64,000 nucleotides of DNA, taken from the NCBI RefSeq assembly GCF_000003815.2, contig NC_049982.1, positions 11,560,841-11,624,840 of the forward strand. The letters run 5' to 3'. Below are positions 23,877 through 41,289 of the stretch, in pieces. The number at the start of each line of letters is the position of its first letter. Position 1 is the stretch's first letter. The position numbers and the translations under genes were made by a program. The DNA is from Branchiostoma floridae. Taxonomy: Eukaryota; Chordata; Leptocardii; Amphioxiformes; Branchiostomatidae. Under the pieces are notes generated by a model. It did no database searches and had not been told where the DNA came from. It saw only the letters and a list, made by a program, of their open reading frames with translations.

Positions 23877-26800
23877 TCAGTGTGGTAGTAGAGCCAGTGT
23901 GTCTGCCATGTTCTGTACCCTTCTCATCAGCCCAGCGGAAGACTCTGCCATCCCTCTCAGGCACGAGGCGTACACTTTCTTGTACTGCTCAAGCTGAGAC
24001 GGCGGAAGGTGACGACTGTAAAATGAAGAGGAACATTACTCTTTGTCATGACCCAATATTCAAGACAGCTTGGACCCAATATCAGATAGCTTGGAATATC
24101 ACCTACTGTATCAGTAAGTTAAGCAGAATATCACAGGAAACCTACAAAAGTCTTTACTGAAACCAAACCTATAGTACTACTGTATCTGTCTATAGGCCTG
24201 ACCAGATGAATAGGCCTGGGATCTTGGTTGATACACAGATCAGTATGAACTGGAAAATGGTGCACTTTGCCAGAACAAGCAACTTACTTTGCCTTCCCTG
24301 CACGTCTGGGGTGGGGAGGGGGTCAGGGCAAGGGTCATACAGGTAAGGGAGACAGCACAGATGAAGAGAAAGGGAATAACATCAGACAATGTGGAATGGA
24401 CATGCAAAAAGGATGGGAAACAAATTCAATTAGGAAAGAGGTACTTTAGATACACAAAAGTGAAACTGTGGTGTGGTTTTGGTAAGGTGTGTTCTGAGAA
24501 CTTGCGTATACACATACGTACTTTGTGGCGTACATACTTTGTGGCGTCCGAGGTCAACCAACCCACAAAAAGGGAAGTTTTTCAGTCATTGTGTCAGTTA
24601 CAACAGGTCTTGTAGCCAGAACACACTAACGGTACAGCTGTTTGTTGGTCCTAAAACAGTGATCTTACCTTGGCTTTCCTCCATGATGCTTGTGAGAACT
24701 GAGGACAGTGACAGACTACAGTAAGGAGTGAGTATTTAAGAACACTGGGAGAAAGGACACTTGTGAGGAAAGAGAATAACACCAACATAGGGAAGATGCT
24801 TTGCCTGTAGGGAGGACTGGGGATGATGATGGAAAGAGGTAGAAAAAGAGGAACCATGTGCGTGTAAATATCATTTACTAGCACAAATGTGTAACCTCAC
24901 TATAAAAAAGCCTAAAGCATTTGGCACCATATGATGTACCACATTGGGATGTATACAGTGAGATGGATATGGATAAAAGTCACTGTATCAATGGCTTCTT
25001 TTTTTTGTCATAAAAAGAAAACAAAGTACAAAGAACAATGCTGGGCATTGCTGCTTCAGTCCCTCACAGGGTTTAAGTCATGTTTAAAAAAAAGGCCTGA
25101 CCTGGCTTTCCCTGATGCTGCTGTCTTGATAAGTGTGTGTAGCAGGTGTTGTAGTCTGGACTCCAGGATGTTCAGGAGTTTTTCACTTTCCTCTCTGGGC
25201 ACCAGACTCGAAAGGACCGTCTGGTTCTTGGACAAGTCATTGGATGTGGTGTTTTCCCCATCAGGTGTGGTGTCTTCTTCTGCAGGTAAAATAAAGGTAA
25301 AGATAGTCTCAAAGCACTTTTTTTAGTCATAGGTGCAGTGGGTTGTTGTTTCACTGTGTCTATTGCATGGTATTTGAAGGCAGAGCCCCTCCCTCTGTGT
25401 CCACTTCCTTTTACCTCGCAAGCTAGTCAGGGAGTTGTTTAAAGTACATTTCTCAAGAACACAACATCTAACAATATTGCTTGACACAATTTTGAGTTAA
25501 GCAGATCTAGACTACAATTACTTAGCCAGTCTGATCCAATTACCAAGTATGACTTTACAGATAAAACCAAACATGAATTTTAAGGATGATCACTTTGTGA
25601 ATAGGTATGAAGCACATTGACTGACACTGCTGGCTGTGTTACAGTGTATTCTCTGTGTTGTCAGGCTTACCGTCTGGCCCCAGCTCCTTGTATATAATGT
25701 GCATTGCTTCCCTGCACTCAGCCATGTACCCCAAGGCTGTGGACAGGGTTCGCACTTTACTCCCAGCTGTGGTTTGACCTGAAAAAACAACAGAATACTT
25801 TCTGGGAATCCAAAATTTTCATATACGTCAGGGTAGAGACTACGGTCTGGTAGAATTGGTACATTCTGCCTGTACGGATCCCAATCAGAGTTTTGGTTCA
25901 CAGAGACTGCATCAGGATTTCTAATGGTAGAATAGGCAATTTTGCTGGCAGAGATCCCGATCTGGGTCTCTTTCGACAGAAAGTCAGAAACTATACAAGC
26001 TTAACTGGGTCACACATTAGTCACACATTCTTAGAGTAATGTTAGGACATGATTCTGCTTTGCAATCAGGATGACATACCCCCCAGCTGGTATTCGCAGA
26101 GAGCCACCCTTTCCAGCTGCACTCTGGTGAGCTCGCAGGGGTGTTCCAGTTGCTGGAAGAGCCTGCAGGCCTTCCCGTAGTGGTGTTCGGCCTGTGATCG
26201 TGCTTGTTTTCTCTTCTGGTCCTCAGACTGCAGTTCAACAATGAAAGACCTGGGTGTTACTGTTGGAGACACATAATGTCAACAAGCTTTTGAAATAAGA
26301 CGATGCAACTTAACTTTGATTCCAAGACATTTATATTCAGGACTAACCCCAGCCTTAAATCGTTTTCAATCCCACTCATTGTTTTGGAACCCATGTTGTT
26401 ATTTTCATTATTAAATCTGTCATTTTAAGCTTACAAACATATATTTTCATCAATTTCATGAAGTTCAGATGTTTAGAAGTACAGATGTTTGGACGGATGG
26501 GGTGACATTTTTTTCTGGCCCAACAAGCAAATTTCCATCCTGGGATGGCAGGATTGGTCTTGAAGGCAACCAGGCTTATGATAACATTAGGTTTCTATTG
26601 AAAGAAACATGCCCATGGAATGGTGGAATGTATAATCATCAAAATAATGATTGATTAAGCTTATGGATATGCACTCTGCAGGAGAAAGGCCTATGTCACA
26701 TTTCCAAACCGGGGCCAGACTGGCCAGCTTCCTGGAACGAAAAGTATGATATAAAAGACACCAAACTACACAAGATGTTAAGACAATAGTCGTGGGCATT

Positions 26801-29800
26801 ATTTGTATATCTTTACATTTGTGCATATCTTTACATTTCTATTTTTCGTTTCCACCAACAGCAAGGCTGGGCCCTGGTTTGGAAATGTGACGTTAGCCTA
26901 ACTAGCGCTGCTCTGTATTTCTTCACCTGGTTCCTGTAGGCATTGTGAAACATGGATGCCAAGCGGTGATGGATTGTCGCAGCACGGTACTGCGCCAGTG
27001 GCTGGCGCGGGGACTCTGTCTCCGTGTCGCAATACCGTATGGACCTGGTCATCAGGTCAACGACCTCCTTTTCCACCTACATCCAACGCAAAGGGGGAAA
27101 AAGACTGTAAACCTGCAGTTATTTAGTCTTTATTCTGGGGAAAACTTAAGGTGTGAGCTGACTCAGAAGTGATAAAAGTATTGTATAGACCTGGTATTAC
27201 ACAACCTCCTTCTCCACTTACAGCCATTCCAAAGGAAAAAGAAGAACACATTTTCACACTACAGGTATTCCCTTTCACAACCAAACTGTGCTGTTACATA
27301 ACTTTTGGAGTGTACAATGACTCAAAAGCGCCATCTGGCAGCGAAAGGAGAAGATGCAATTCCAGTAGCCATCTACAATGCATTGGTTACATGTCCAATA
27401 GTTTTTTCACCTGCTCCTCGGCCTTGATGGAGAGTGGTGCGAAGTCTTGCAGAAGTGTTGCCATGGTGAAGAAAGTTGTTGACAGCTCCCACTGCACAGA
27501 GTCCCAGACCATAGGGAAGGCTGATCGATCCTTCAGGATATGAATAGCTTTCATGTAGTGGTCCCTTGCCTAATCAGAGATGTTAAAAAACATTGAATAA
27601 GTGTAAGAGGAGGTATCTGGTAGAGCATGCTATGTCATGCTGCATGGCTGTAAAAGTACTCCAGCATTAATTGAGGAAGCAAAGCAAATGTAATGAGACA
27701 TTTTCCAAACCTTGTATGCAAAACAGTTGACTTAGAAACCACATCTGACAGTGTACATGTATGTTGGTACATGTATGTCTTTCACATGCATTACACAGAA
27801 TTAATGTAGGGTTTGTCTTCAACAGCAAAATGCAGCACATCAAATGTTTGAGTTTGAACTTTGAATGAATGTACAATATTTGTGTGATTTCTAAAAGCAT
27901 TGTAATGCCATTGTAACTACTCTATCATATCTTTGAATACCTTTACAATCAGATTTCATCAATGTCATAACATTGATACAGTAATGTCTCCTTTGGCCCT
28001 CTACCAACTCTTGCCATGGCTCCTTTACCAACACTGTCCAACGCTCTGGTCAACTCAGCCAAGCACCCTAACCCTAGCCATAGCCTTAACTTCGGCTAAG
28101 TTGACCAGGGTGCTGGGCCGAGTTGACTTGGCTGAATTGTCCTGATCCCCACTTTCCCTACCTTGTTGTAGTAAACCCTCTCCTGTTGTGAGAACTCCCC
28201 CCTCTTGCCTTCCTTGTCCTGCTGTACACAGGACTGAGCCCACACCCTCATCAGCCGGCCAGTGTTGGAGTGCAGCAGAGCGATGTTAGTGGTGTCCATG
28301 GCAGTTCGAAAAGCACCGATACTGGACTCAAAGGCACACAGACTCCTCTGCAGCACCTTGTCTTGATCTGGACCTAAGATGGACACAGAAACACAAGGCA
28401 TTATTATCTTAACCAAGGGACACATTTGTTTTCACAGTTACAAACATAAAATACATTTTTAGGTACATGTAAGTTTAATCTCATGTGATCAATAAACGTG
28501 TATTGGCCACTTTACAACCATAAGATAGGCAGTTATTTAAGCAACTGGATATAATTTTGGAAATGGTCAAACAATTCGATAGCATACACTCCCTTCCACC
28601 AGTGACACTGAGGAAACAGGTTGAAGAGCAGGTTTTATACACTACCTATGAATCGATATGTAACTGTAAAATAAAATTCTCAAATCCTGAAAATTTTTGC
28701 TGGTTTACTTTTGTGATTTTTGCTGTAACCTCTCATGAAACTGTAAATACGTCTCCCTTGTCTGACTCATCGTACTACAGAATTGTTTCAACCAAAAACT
28801 AGGAACACTGCAAGAACCTCTGAAATAAATCCACTGTGAAAGTAAATGAATGCACAGTATGTTTACTGCATGCTCTTCAGCAGCCTATCATGAAGCTCAA
28901 ACACATGTCTGTGCTCACCGTGCTCCATCCCTGAAGCCCTGTTCATGAGTATCACACCCATCTCGTTCTGCACGTTGCCAAGACGCTTGTTCACGTTGAG
29001 GAACTGGTTGTGAGACTCCTTGCGGTTGGTTTTTAGGGCAGCTTCTTCGTAGCAGTGTACGCTGGTTTCCAGGCAACTCTCGATGTCGTGCATGGAGAAC
29101 TCAGTGGCCCAGTCATGTTCTGTATTGGATCACAGGCATAGATGGATGAACGTTGTTAGGCCTATATAGTCTCATCATGATACCCTTGGTTCATGATTCT
29201 ATCACACCTTGACAGGCAACAGTTTAATTCTGGACGAACACTCTAATTCTGGAAAACCTTAATAATTTCTAAATAGATTGACCAGATGAATTATTATTAA
29301 TATTTGTAGGCTATCACACCTTAACTTATCATTAATACTAATACTAGTATTATTTCATGATGATACTACAGCCTTAGAACTGGTACTGAAATGCCAACTA
29401 GTAATCTATAATGGTACTGCAGCTTTGACCTACAGACTGGAAATGGTGACAGAAAGGTGTGAAATCCCAAGATGACGAGGACGATAATAAAACAAATTTC
29501 CCTATCATGAACTATTGGTCCAATATTGCTTGATAAGCATCTCATAATTGTAGCTTTATATCAAGCTATTACTGTTACTGTTAGGAACACTTTGGGGCAA
29601 ATAGACAAGACTTGGCTTACTGCTGCAGAGAGGCTTGGTCAGCTCCTGCTTGGCGCTCCTGGAGATGACTGCATCATCTTGACTTTTGACCTCCAGCTCT
29701 GCCTCGTACACCTGGTGGTTGTCGATGTGTTTGGCCATCATGAGCTGGACGTCTCCGGCCAGGGTCAGTAAGGACGTCTGCAGGTTACGGTTCTCGTGCA

Positions 29801-32800
29801 GCAGCCCAAAGGACAGGGCCGAGAATGCATCTGTGAGGTACACCAGAGGATGGGGTAAGAACAGACAGACATGGCAACGGACAAAGCAAAGAAGAAAGCT
29901 GACATGCAAAGTGAACTTAATTTTCACATTTTCAATCTAATTAGTTACTTAAACATGCTAAAATTAAGACTGCAATCTTCAGATTTAAAGATTTGTTATC
30001 AATCTAAGAGACACCTTAATCAAAATTATTCTAAGCACTAAAGATACATGTATCTCTTACCATAGCACAGCAGGGCCAGTCTGAGGTACCTCAGGGCACA
30101 CCCGTACCTCCCCAGGGTGTTGGTAACGTCCGATAACGCGAAGTATGCTGTGGCAGCCTTCTTCAGTAGCAGGATCTTCAGCTGCCCTTCCCAGGAGTCT
30201 TTGCTGATGTTGTGGCAGGGAGTCAGAGCATGCTGGGATGGGGTGTCCTCACTTACAACTTGGTCTTCTCCCTGACAACCTGCTGCTTCTGGTTTAGAGG
30301 TGCTGTCATCTCCATTTTGGAAGAGCTTGGCATAGTGCAGGGGGATGGCTTTAGAAGGACTGGGGAAGGGAGCTGGTTTGGGAGGGGCCAGTTTGGAAGC
30401 ATAGCTGTCAATCAGCAGGAGTGCCTTGGGATGAAGTGAGAAAGTCTTGTCAATGTCACCTGTAAACAATCTATCTTCCATTTTACTCAGCACTTGAGCT
30501 TACGAACTGTGCTGGAGCATACAAATCATACACAACAAGACCATGTGATGTTTAGCAAAAAAAAGCACACAAAAACGGAAGCTCTGATGCAGTACCAGGA
30601 GACCCAAAATCAACCTTAACATTTGCATCATCCACAACTCCTACCTATATACAAAATGCTATCACAGACAGTCAGGTTTTTACTCTATTGTTCCTGATGT
30701 GCACACACACACACACAGACAGAGATAAAAACTATACCTCCATTTTTTGTGGAGTTAAATGATATAAGTTCCAGCTATGCACAATCCTCTGTACTTAGCA
30801 AAGACACTTTGAGATGCTTACCTTGGACACATAAGACAATGCTGCTCTTGCCCTCTCTTCCACTGACATGGGTTGTCTTGCTTCATGTGGAGGCTAAAAA
30901 ATATTACAAAAATATCAAGCCATTACATCAGTACAGCATACAACTGTACTAATCTCAGAATTCTAGAGTTATCTGTTAGTTAAATCAAGATGTCTGATTT
31001 GATTTGACTTACAGCATAACATTGTTGCCCCAAAACAACCATACAAATGTAGGTAGATAGGTTGGTAAAATTCTTATGGCACTTTGATATAGACTGCTTT
31101 CCATAAACTAAGGAAATCTGAGAATGAAAAAAATGGAGGTAAGCAGTACCAGTCAAAATCATATTCATCAATTTTTGCTGTATGCCATCTATTCAAGTAT
31201 CACGTGGACCTGGATGTCTTACCTTCATTGATGTAGTCTACAATCCCCTACTTACCCTGTTCCCTGATGACCTGTACTTCTCCCGCTCGTACAAGTCCTC
31301 CACTGACTTGATGACAGCAACGGCCAAGTTATCCCCGTCCTGGGACACATCATCATCATCATTGTCGTCGTAGCAACTGCTATCCCAGAATTCCTGGTCT
31401 GCCGTGTCAGAAGAGGCAGGAACGCAGGGATCCTCGTTGGGGTCATCGGGGACAAAGAGATCCGACAACAGATAGTTGGCTGACGTCACAATCTGAGGAC
31501 AGGAAAACACTTCTGAATGACTTGTCACATTTGATGTTCTTTTTGGTTTATAAAGACTTGATTTTCACTGGGCCTAAATTGCTGACAAGGCTTTATACTG
31601 TGCATCCAACATGAAATCCACAAGATAGAACAGTGTGGGTCGCTTACTATTCTCACTTATTATCATTAAGACAGAATTTTTCTCAACTGTTTTCCATCAT
31701 ACTATGGCCAATGTTATCTTTATGTTATTGTTTCCTGTTTTCTTACTACAGGATATAGAATGTAACTCTTCATCTGGTTATAGAGGTACTGTGCCCACCT
31801 CTGGATGTTTGTCCTCATCCAGCAGGTCTATACACTGTTTCAGCAGCTTCCTGACAGTAGGAAAGTCCTGCTTGTGGCAGTTACTGTCCATCAGCATGTT
31901 GCGAGCAACTCTGCAAAAGAAGAAAGCCTTACTAGATTACGTTAACCATATGTCTGTGCAAGGTCTTTTGCCATTGTAATAACACTACCAGTATCAATAG
32001 TGAGATGTTTAAAGAATTAGGTGATGACACTATTTCATCCCAAACTCAAGCAACTCAAAACACTTAGGATAACAGTTTGACCAACCAGTCATGAAATGCT
32101 CAACATGTGCTGAGATCTAAGATAACTTAAATGTGGCCCAAACAGGAGTAAAGGGTTTCAGAATGCCTGTATTGCCTACAATGCCTGTTCTTATGTTGTA
32201 CTGTGCTGTTCTTACGTTGTGTTGTACTAAAGTTTGACTTGACCATACACATCAACAATTCACATCCCAAACTCATCCCTGAAAAGTTATAAGAGATACA
32301 AATGATTTTGTTGTTAACTGTACTTGTTTTGAACAGAGAAAAACTGCAGTAGTGAATATCAGACTCCTGACCTGTACAACAGCATGGCTACAGGCACAGA
32401 GAAGGGGTTGGATGTTTTATCCTCCATGTTCTCAGAGCACAGTGTGGTCAGGTCATACAGCTTCACTACGTCATCTCCATTTCCTGTGGAAAAAATTAGC
32501 TTGTCAACCAACAGCAACTTGACAATTAAGAATATTACAGAATGAAAACAAATGCATTGCTGTATGCTCTCACCTCACCTCACTTCACCTCATCTGATCA
32601 CATCTATCCCTTAGTCTATTTTTGTGCCTGTTTGTTGATCAAGATGTCTTTTTGTACAGATATGTGTAAAACTTCATCTATGGCATGATCTACATGTTAA
32701 GTAAGACAACACAAACACTTTGCCCCTACATGTACTTTAATCTATGCAATGGCCAATCACATGTAGTTGGATGAAGTCTAGATGTAGGACATTTGTAGAA

Positions 32801-35800
32801 CTTGTTCATCAGCATCACCTTTAAGTAGCCAGTAGGTGTGACCTTCCTTGGTACAGTTGGACTTGAGGAAGGACAGGATGTTCTGAGCAATGTCCTTAAT
32901 GACCTGGGGGGAGAACCGCGAAGCATCCAGGTTGGGGATCTCCTCTGTCTTGATCAGCTCATATTGCTGGACACAAAACACAGGGGAGGTTCATTACAGT
33001 TGTCATGATGGATGTCATCTACAATCACAAGGTTTCCATTAGGGTTTCTTTCTGTAGCTTTGTCATCAACCCATTGCTGGAGGCTTTGCACATTTCTATG
33101 CCATGTACTAACAACATTGTGACATTCACGTGGATGTCACGATGATTGCAATACCATCTATAGTTTCAGTACCATGGACACAATGAAGCTTTTTTATCAG
33201 AACAACACCCATAAGACAAACTGAAACACTGTGCTGACAAAATCAGCTAGTTGTGTCTGTAATAAGATATAAAGAGAAAAATACCACTGACATAAGGACA
33301 GTCATGCCTGCACTAGTGACCACCTTTTTGTCTTTAAGATAATTCTTCCCATTGACACAAGCATTAAGTAGAATCCCATCTGTAGTGACCACCTGTTAAC
33401 ATACATGTGTAAACCAGACGTCACCAGTCGCCTGAGAAGTCTTTTAGGGCAGTTTTTACTGTGCAAATCAACACCTTGTACCAACCTGGACCACCCCCTC
33501 CAGGTGGTAACACATGACCAGTTCAGGAACATTACACATCAGGTTATCCAGCCAGTAGTCCAGACCAGTCAGCACGTTGATTGGCTTCTTCATGTCCCTG
33601 AGAAATACATGTAGGGAACCAACATGTTACTTGCTATACCTGGTACATTACTCCTGTTTCTAAGGTGTATCATCGGTAAAAGAAAATAGTTAAAAAGGTT
33701 AAGTTAAAGTCAATTTTTCTGGTTCATAAAAAGTAATGGAAGATTTTGTATTTGGAGGATCTAGAACCTAAAAAAATAATATCAAAACAGCTAACAATTG
33801 TGAAAGAAAGACCAATGATGATGATTTTTCAGAGAATTAGCAGAGCTGTATCCTATATATGAATAAATCTAAAGTTAACATGTACAGGAATGGAAAACCA
33901 CTAAGATGACTAAAAAGTTTTCCCATCTTCTAGTAAGTTGCACTTTCTAGATTGACAAGAAGTTCCATTGATTTTGAAGAATCTGTAATGTCAGGTCTCA
34001 GGTGTGACATAACCTATGGCAGATGCACAGGGCCTACCTACCTTAGTCTGAGGCTCACAGCTGGGTGAGTTCCACCTCCAAATATGGGCATGTCTGTGCC
34101 AATCAGCATGCGGATGTCTTCAAATGTCCAGATGACATTTCTCTGGAACTCACTCCGGAGGCTTGGGTCTTCAGGCTGAGCAGTGGGGAAAGGTGGTATG
34201 TGCAAAAAAGTACTGTGGATCTTATTAGTACATATCCCTCTATAAAGATTGTCACAATGAATACTCCAAACAGGACAAACTCTGTGAACTTCAAATGGCT
34301 GATCCCCTTCTTAACCATTTGGTCACAAGTAGCATTTCTCATCTCTTATTCACCTCTTACAGTCCATGTTATATTCAATACAGCTGCAGTATTCTCACCT
34401 CAGGCAGGAGGTCTCCATTGTTAAGACTCTGTCCCGGGGCCAGTCTGCGGTTAGTCTCCTCGGGACAGTTTCCTACTGCCCCTTCCTCCTCACACTCCTC
34501 ACCACACACTTCTGAGTAACTGGGCGGAGACTCGCCTTCCTTCCCATCCTCAATACTGGACACATGGGAAAAACAACATCACATCCTCTTTCTCCTAGAA
34601 ACACAGGGCTTCAACAAGACTTCTTAACTCTAAAACTTATAGACTGACATCATATGCTCATCTAAAATGAGTGTCTTGTCATGTCACCAAATCTTTTTAG
34701 TCTTTACAAATAAGATAGAAAATTAAGATGTGAAAACATACCTTCTATACAGGAACTTGGAGAACATACTCCTGTTTTGAAGGTGATCTCTTGTCTTTTT
34801 CTTCCTGGAGAAGATTTTCTCCTTCAAAAGTCAGATATGCAAGACATGATGAGTACAAATAATGATGTATAAAACTATATATTGTAACTATTATACAAGC
34901 ATTACTAAAGGCAACTGAATAAACCAAGCACCTGTGCTTGTAAAAATTCAAACATCATAAACAAGAATGTCTTGACTCTGAATTCTAAAAAAAAGTACCA
35001 TACCTTTTCCTTCACATTCTCAAGGACGTGCTCTAAGTAGAAATCTCGCAACCACCTCCAGTTTTCCCTCTGCAGGATATAGAACACGAAAGACTCTCAA
35101 CAAACCAAGTATACCCTCATAGTTATAATTAGAATAGTAGCCACTTACATGTACTAAGCTTTGGATACTAGTGGAAACTACTATATTTGTAACAGAAAGC
35201 AAGCCTAACGGAAGATCAAACAAAAGCTACAACTAAATAATATAAAAAGCCTTTTCTAGCTTATTTTGAAATATGACTTTCTATATTATCGGATCCCCAC
35301 TTGCACACTGCTATTTAACATAATGCACATTCTGGAGCTTGTATCATATACATGTAAGTTCCTGAAAATAGAGTCCTTGTAACAGCTGTCAGAGTACCAC
35401 ATACTGTAACTGACCTCAGCTCTGAGGAGACTACTGTAGATGTCAAACTCATCCAGCAGTAAGGTCCGCCCCACCCTGTGTACTGCCAGGGAAACACTGC
35501 CTTTACTGAATGGGATCTTTAACAGTTTCTTGATGTTCTGAAATGGAATATAGAGCACATTCAAAAACATACTTGTGGTCTGATTAGACATAAAGGTTAT
35601 GATATGCAATGGCAATGGTTTTATCGACTGAGTGTGGAAACTAACATTAATGCAACCTATCCATTTCTATTCTAAAGTGGTTTACACCTGATTTCCAAGC
35701 TTCATGACACAAGATTGTACTTGAGTTAACACATAGGCCACACACTATACCGGATCTACAGGATATACAACGAATACTGTCTTAATTATAAATGGCATTT

Positions 35801-36777
35801 ATTTGTGGTAAGCTTGTCTTTACCTCTGCATCTGTGATGACATCCACTTCATCTACTGTCTCCAGGAAAGTGTTGGCCATGCTCAAACTAAACAGGAAAA
35901 AAGTAGTCAGACATTTATACATATAGGACCAGGTCAAGACACAGAGGGGTGGCAAACATCTTTGCCCATGTACATCAGTTTTTATCCTTTAAGCTTTGAA
36001 TAGCTACAATAACAATAGTTTATGAGACTTACCTGAGAAAGGGCTCCCCACTGCCTGTGCCCCAGGACACGTTACTCTTGATGCCCGTCACCCCCTCCTG
36101 ACTCCGCAGCCAATTAGCCGGCGGCAGCTTCAGGTCTGTGAGCTTCTGCAGTACGGAGAACCTGACGGGACTCTCCACGGACGCGTACTTCATCACCGCT
36201 GTCGACTTCACGTCCTGGTCCTGGCTGGGGGATGGCGGACGCTCGCATGTCTGTGATGTGTTGGTTGGATAAAACAATCCCATGTTCACATGGACATTAC
36301 TATTATATGGCACAGTAACTACAAGACAGTGTACTAGTAACTGTACATGCAGAATATGTAGTGTTTCAAAGTCTATCCAAAGCTCCTCTATGGCAATAAG
36401 TCTGTTAGCGGTTCAAACACATGTGCAAGGTCAGAGGTGAAGGCCCCTAACTTGTTTTGTAACGTTACCATCTCCAGATGTATTTTCTGTATGTTTCAGT
36501 GTCTTTTATATACCTTTGACATATTGCCCACAATCAAATTGTAGCAAGACATTAATAGATTATGCGGCAAAAATTGCATACGACTTTGGATAACCAAGGA
36601 GGTTCAACCTCCTTGGGATAACTGCAGACATCTACTGATCTACAGCACTGACAAAAGTGGTATAGGCTAGGGGAGGGGGGTCACATCACAGTGACATGTA
36701 AAAGTTATCATGCCTCCAACCTTTTTCTCTGTTGACGGTATCACGGCGGCTCTGTCCGTCTCTGCATCCTCCTCCAT
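23877..36777 (-). CDS. EDRF1: Erythroid differentiation-related factor 1 homologue
   Basis: Large conserved protein; human EDRF1 was named for an effect on globin expression, and its molecular role is poorly defined. ATG at 36775-36777, stop TGA at 23877-23879. Exons 5' to 3': 36721-36777, 36033-36250, 35824-35887, 35415-35537, 35004-35069, 34742-34821, 34399-34555, 34042-34175, 33486-33597, 32819-32966, 32372-32483, 31799-31910, 31256-31492, 30822-30893, 30061-30445, 29621-29830, 28919-29119, 28162-28373, 27411-27569, 26927-27076, 26080-26227, 25671-25778, 25102-25279, 23877-24015. All phases agree: 1193 aa (human about 1238, from memory). Signature stretches: DLKLPPANWLR (exon 2), VHRVGRTLLLDE (4), KTEEIPNLDASRF and TKEGHTYWLLKG (10), YRAATIHHRLASM (20). 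An acidic run (DNDDDD) lies in exon 13; the C-terminal half is helical/TPR-like. Acceptors of exons 34742-34821 and 30061-30445 were chosen by phase and are the least certain. Confidence 0.93.
24669..24698 (-). other. Candidate 30-nt microexon of EDRF1
   Basis: Flanked by a CAG acceptor (+ strand 24699-24704) and a GTAAG donor (24664-24668). Its length is a multiple of three and its phase fits between the exons ending at 25102 and 24015, adding 10 residues (S-H-K-H-H-G-G-K-P-S). Only splice-site fit supports it. Confidence 0.3.
28049..28127. repeat. Hairpin-forming inverted repeat in an EDRF1 intron
   Basis: Arms 28049-28069 and 28107-28127 (21 bp, three mismatches) around a 37-bp centre. 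It lies just downstream (in + coordinates, before 28162) of the donor of the exon 28162-28373. Confidence 0.65.
30702..30718. repeat. (AC)n microsatellite in an EDRF1 intron
   Basis: Eight or so uninterrupted CA/AC dinucleotides followed by an AGACAGAGA tail. Simple repeat with no coding meaning. Confidence 0.9.
36593..36617. repeat. Short palindrome built on ACCAAGGAGGTT
   Basis: CCAAGGAGGTT and its exact reverse complement face each other around one C. The 12-mer ACCAAGGAGGTT recurs at 37682-37693 and 62581-62592, which is far more often than chance predicts in 64 kb, so it is probably a mobile-element end. It lies in intron 1 of EDRF1. Confidence 0.75.
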
Positions 36778-37136
36778 CACGTAGAGTCTGATCAAAAAAA
36801 TCTAACTATTCACAGAGTCGATAAATCCACAGGTGTACGTGCCATGACGTATCCGTTATGTTTATATCGTCTACTGCTTCCAGAAAACACCAGAAGTTTC
36901 CGGTCAAAGTTGAACGGGCAATACCATTATTCTGAAGGGCATTGGTATCCTACATTGACTTTAGCTGAAGATAAGTAAAAAGACACATTGTGACATCTAG
37001 AATATATTTGCTACTTGAATATTTACTAACCGGTTCGTATCTGTTCAGAGTTTTGAATGCGATGAAAATCAAATCATTTAAAAGTAACATATGCTATTAT
37101 AACACCCCCATAAAGATAATGGTCTAGTTCACCAAA
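36778..37136. promoter_or_regulatory. Shared bidirectional promoter region of EDRF1 and PRADC1
   Basis: Only 359 bp separate the two start codons, which point away from each other. It contains a CRE-like TGACGT within CCATGACGTATCC, an ETS-like TTCCGG and no clear TATA box for either gene. Head-to-head spacing of this size usually means one divergent promoter; start sites are not known. Confidence 0.6.

Positions 37137-41289
<4,153 letters not shown>

Noticed and set aside
30459-30493. Alternative upstream acceptor for the EDRF1 exon 30061-30459
   Set aside because: The acceptor at 30460 gives a frame that does not join the preceding exon (30822-30893, phase 0). Starting at 30445 restores phase, so that was preferred, though a missed tiny exon is possible.
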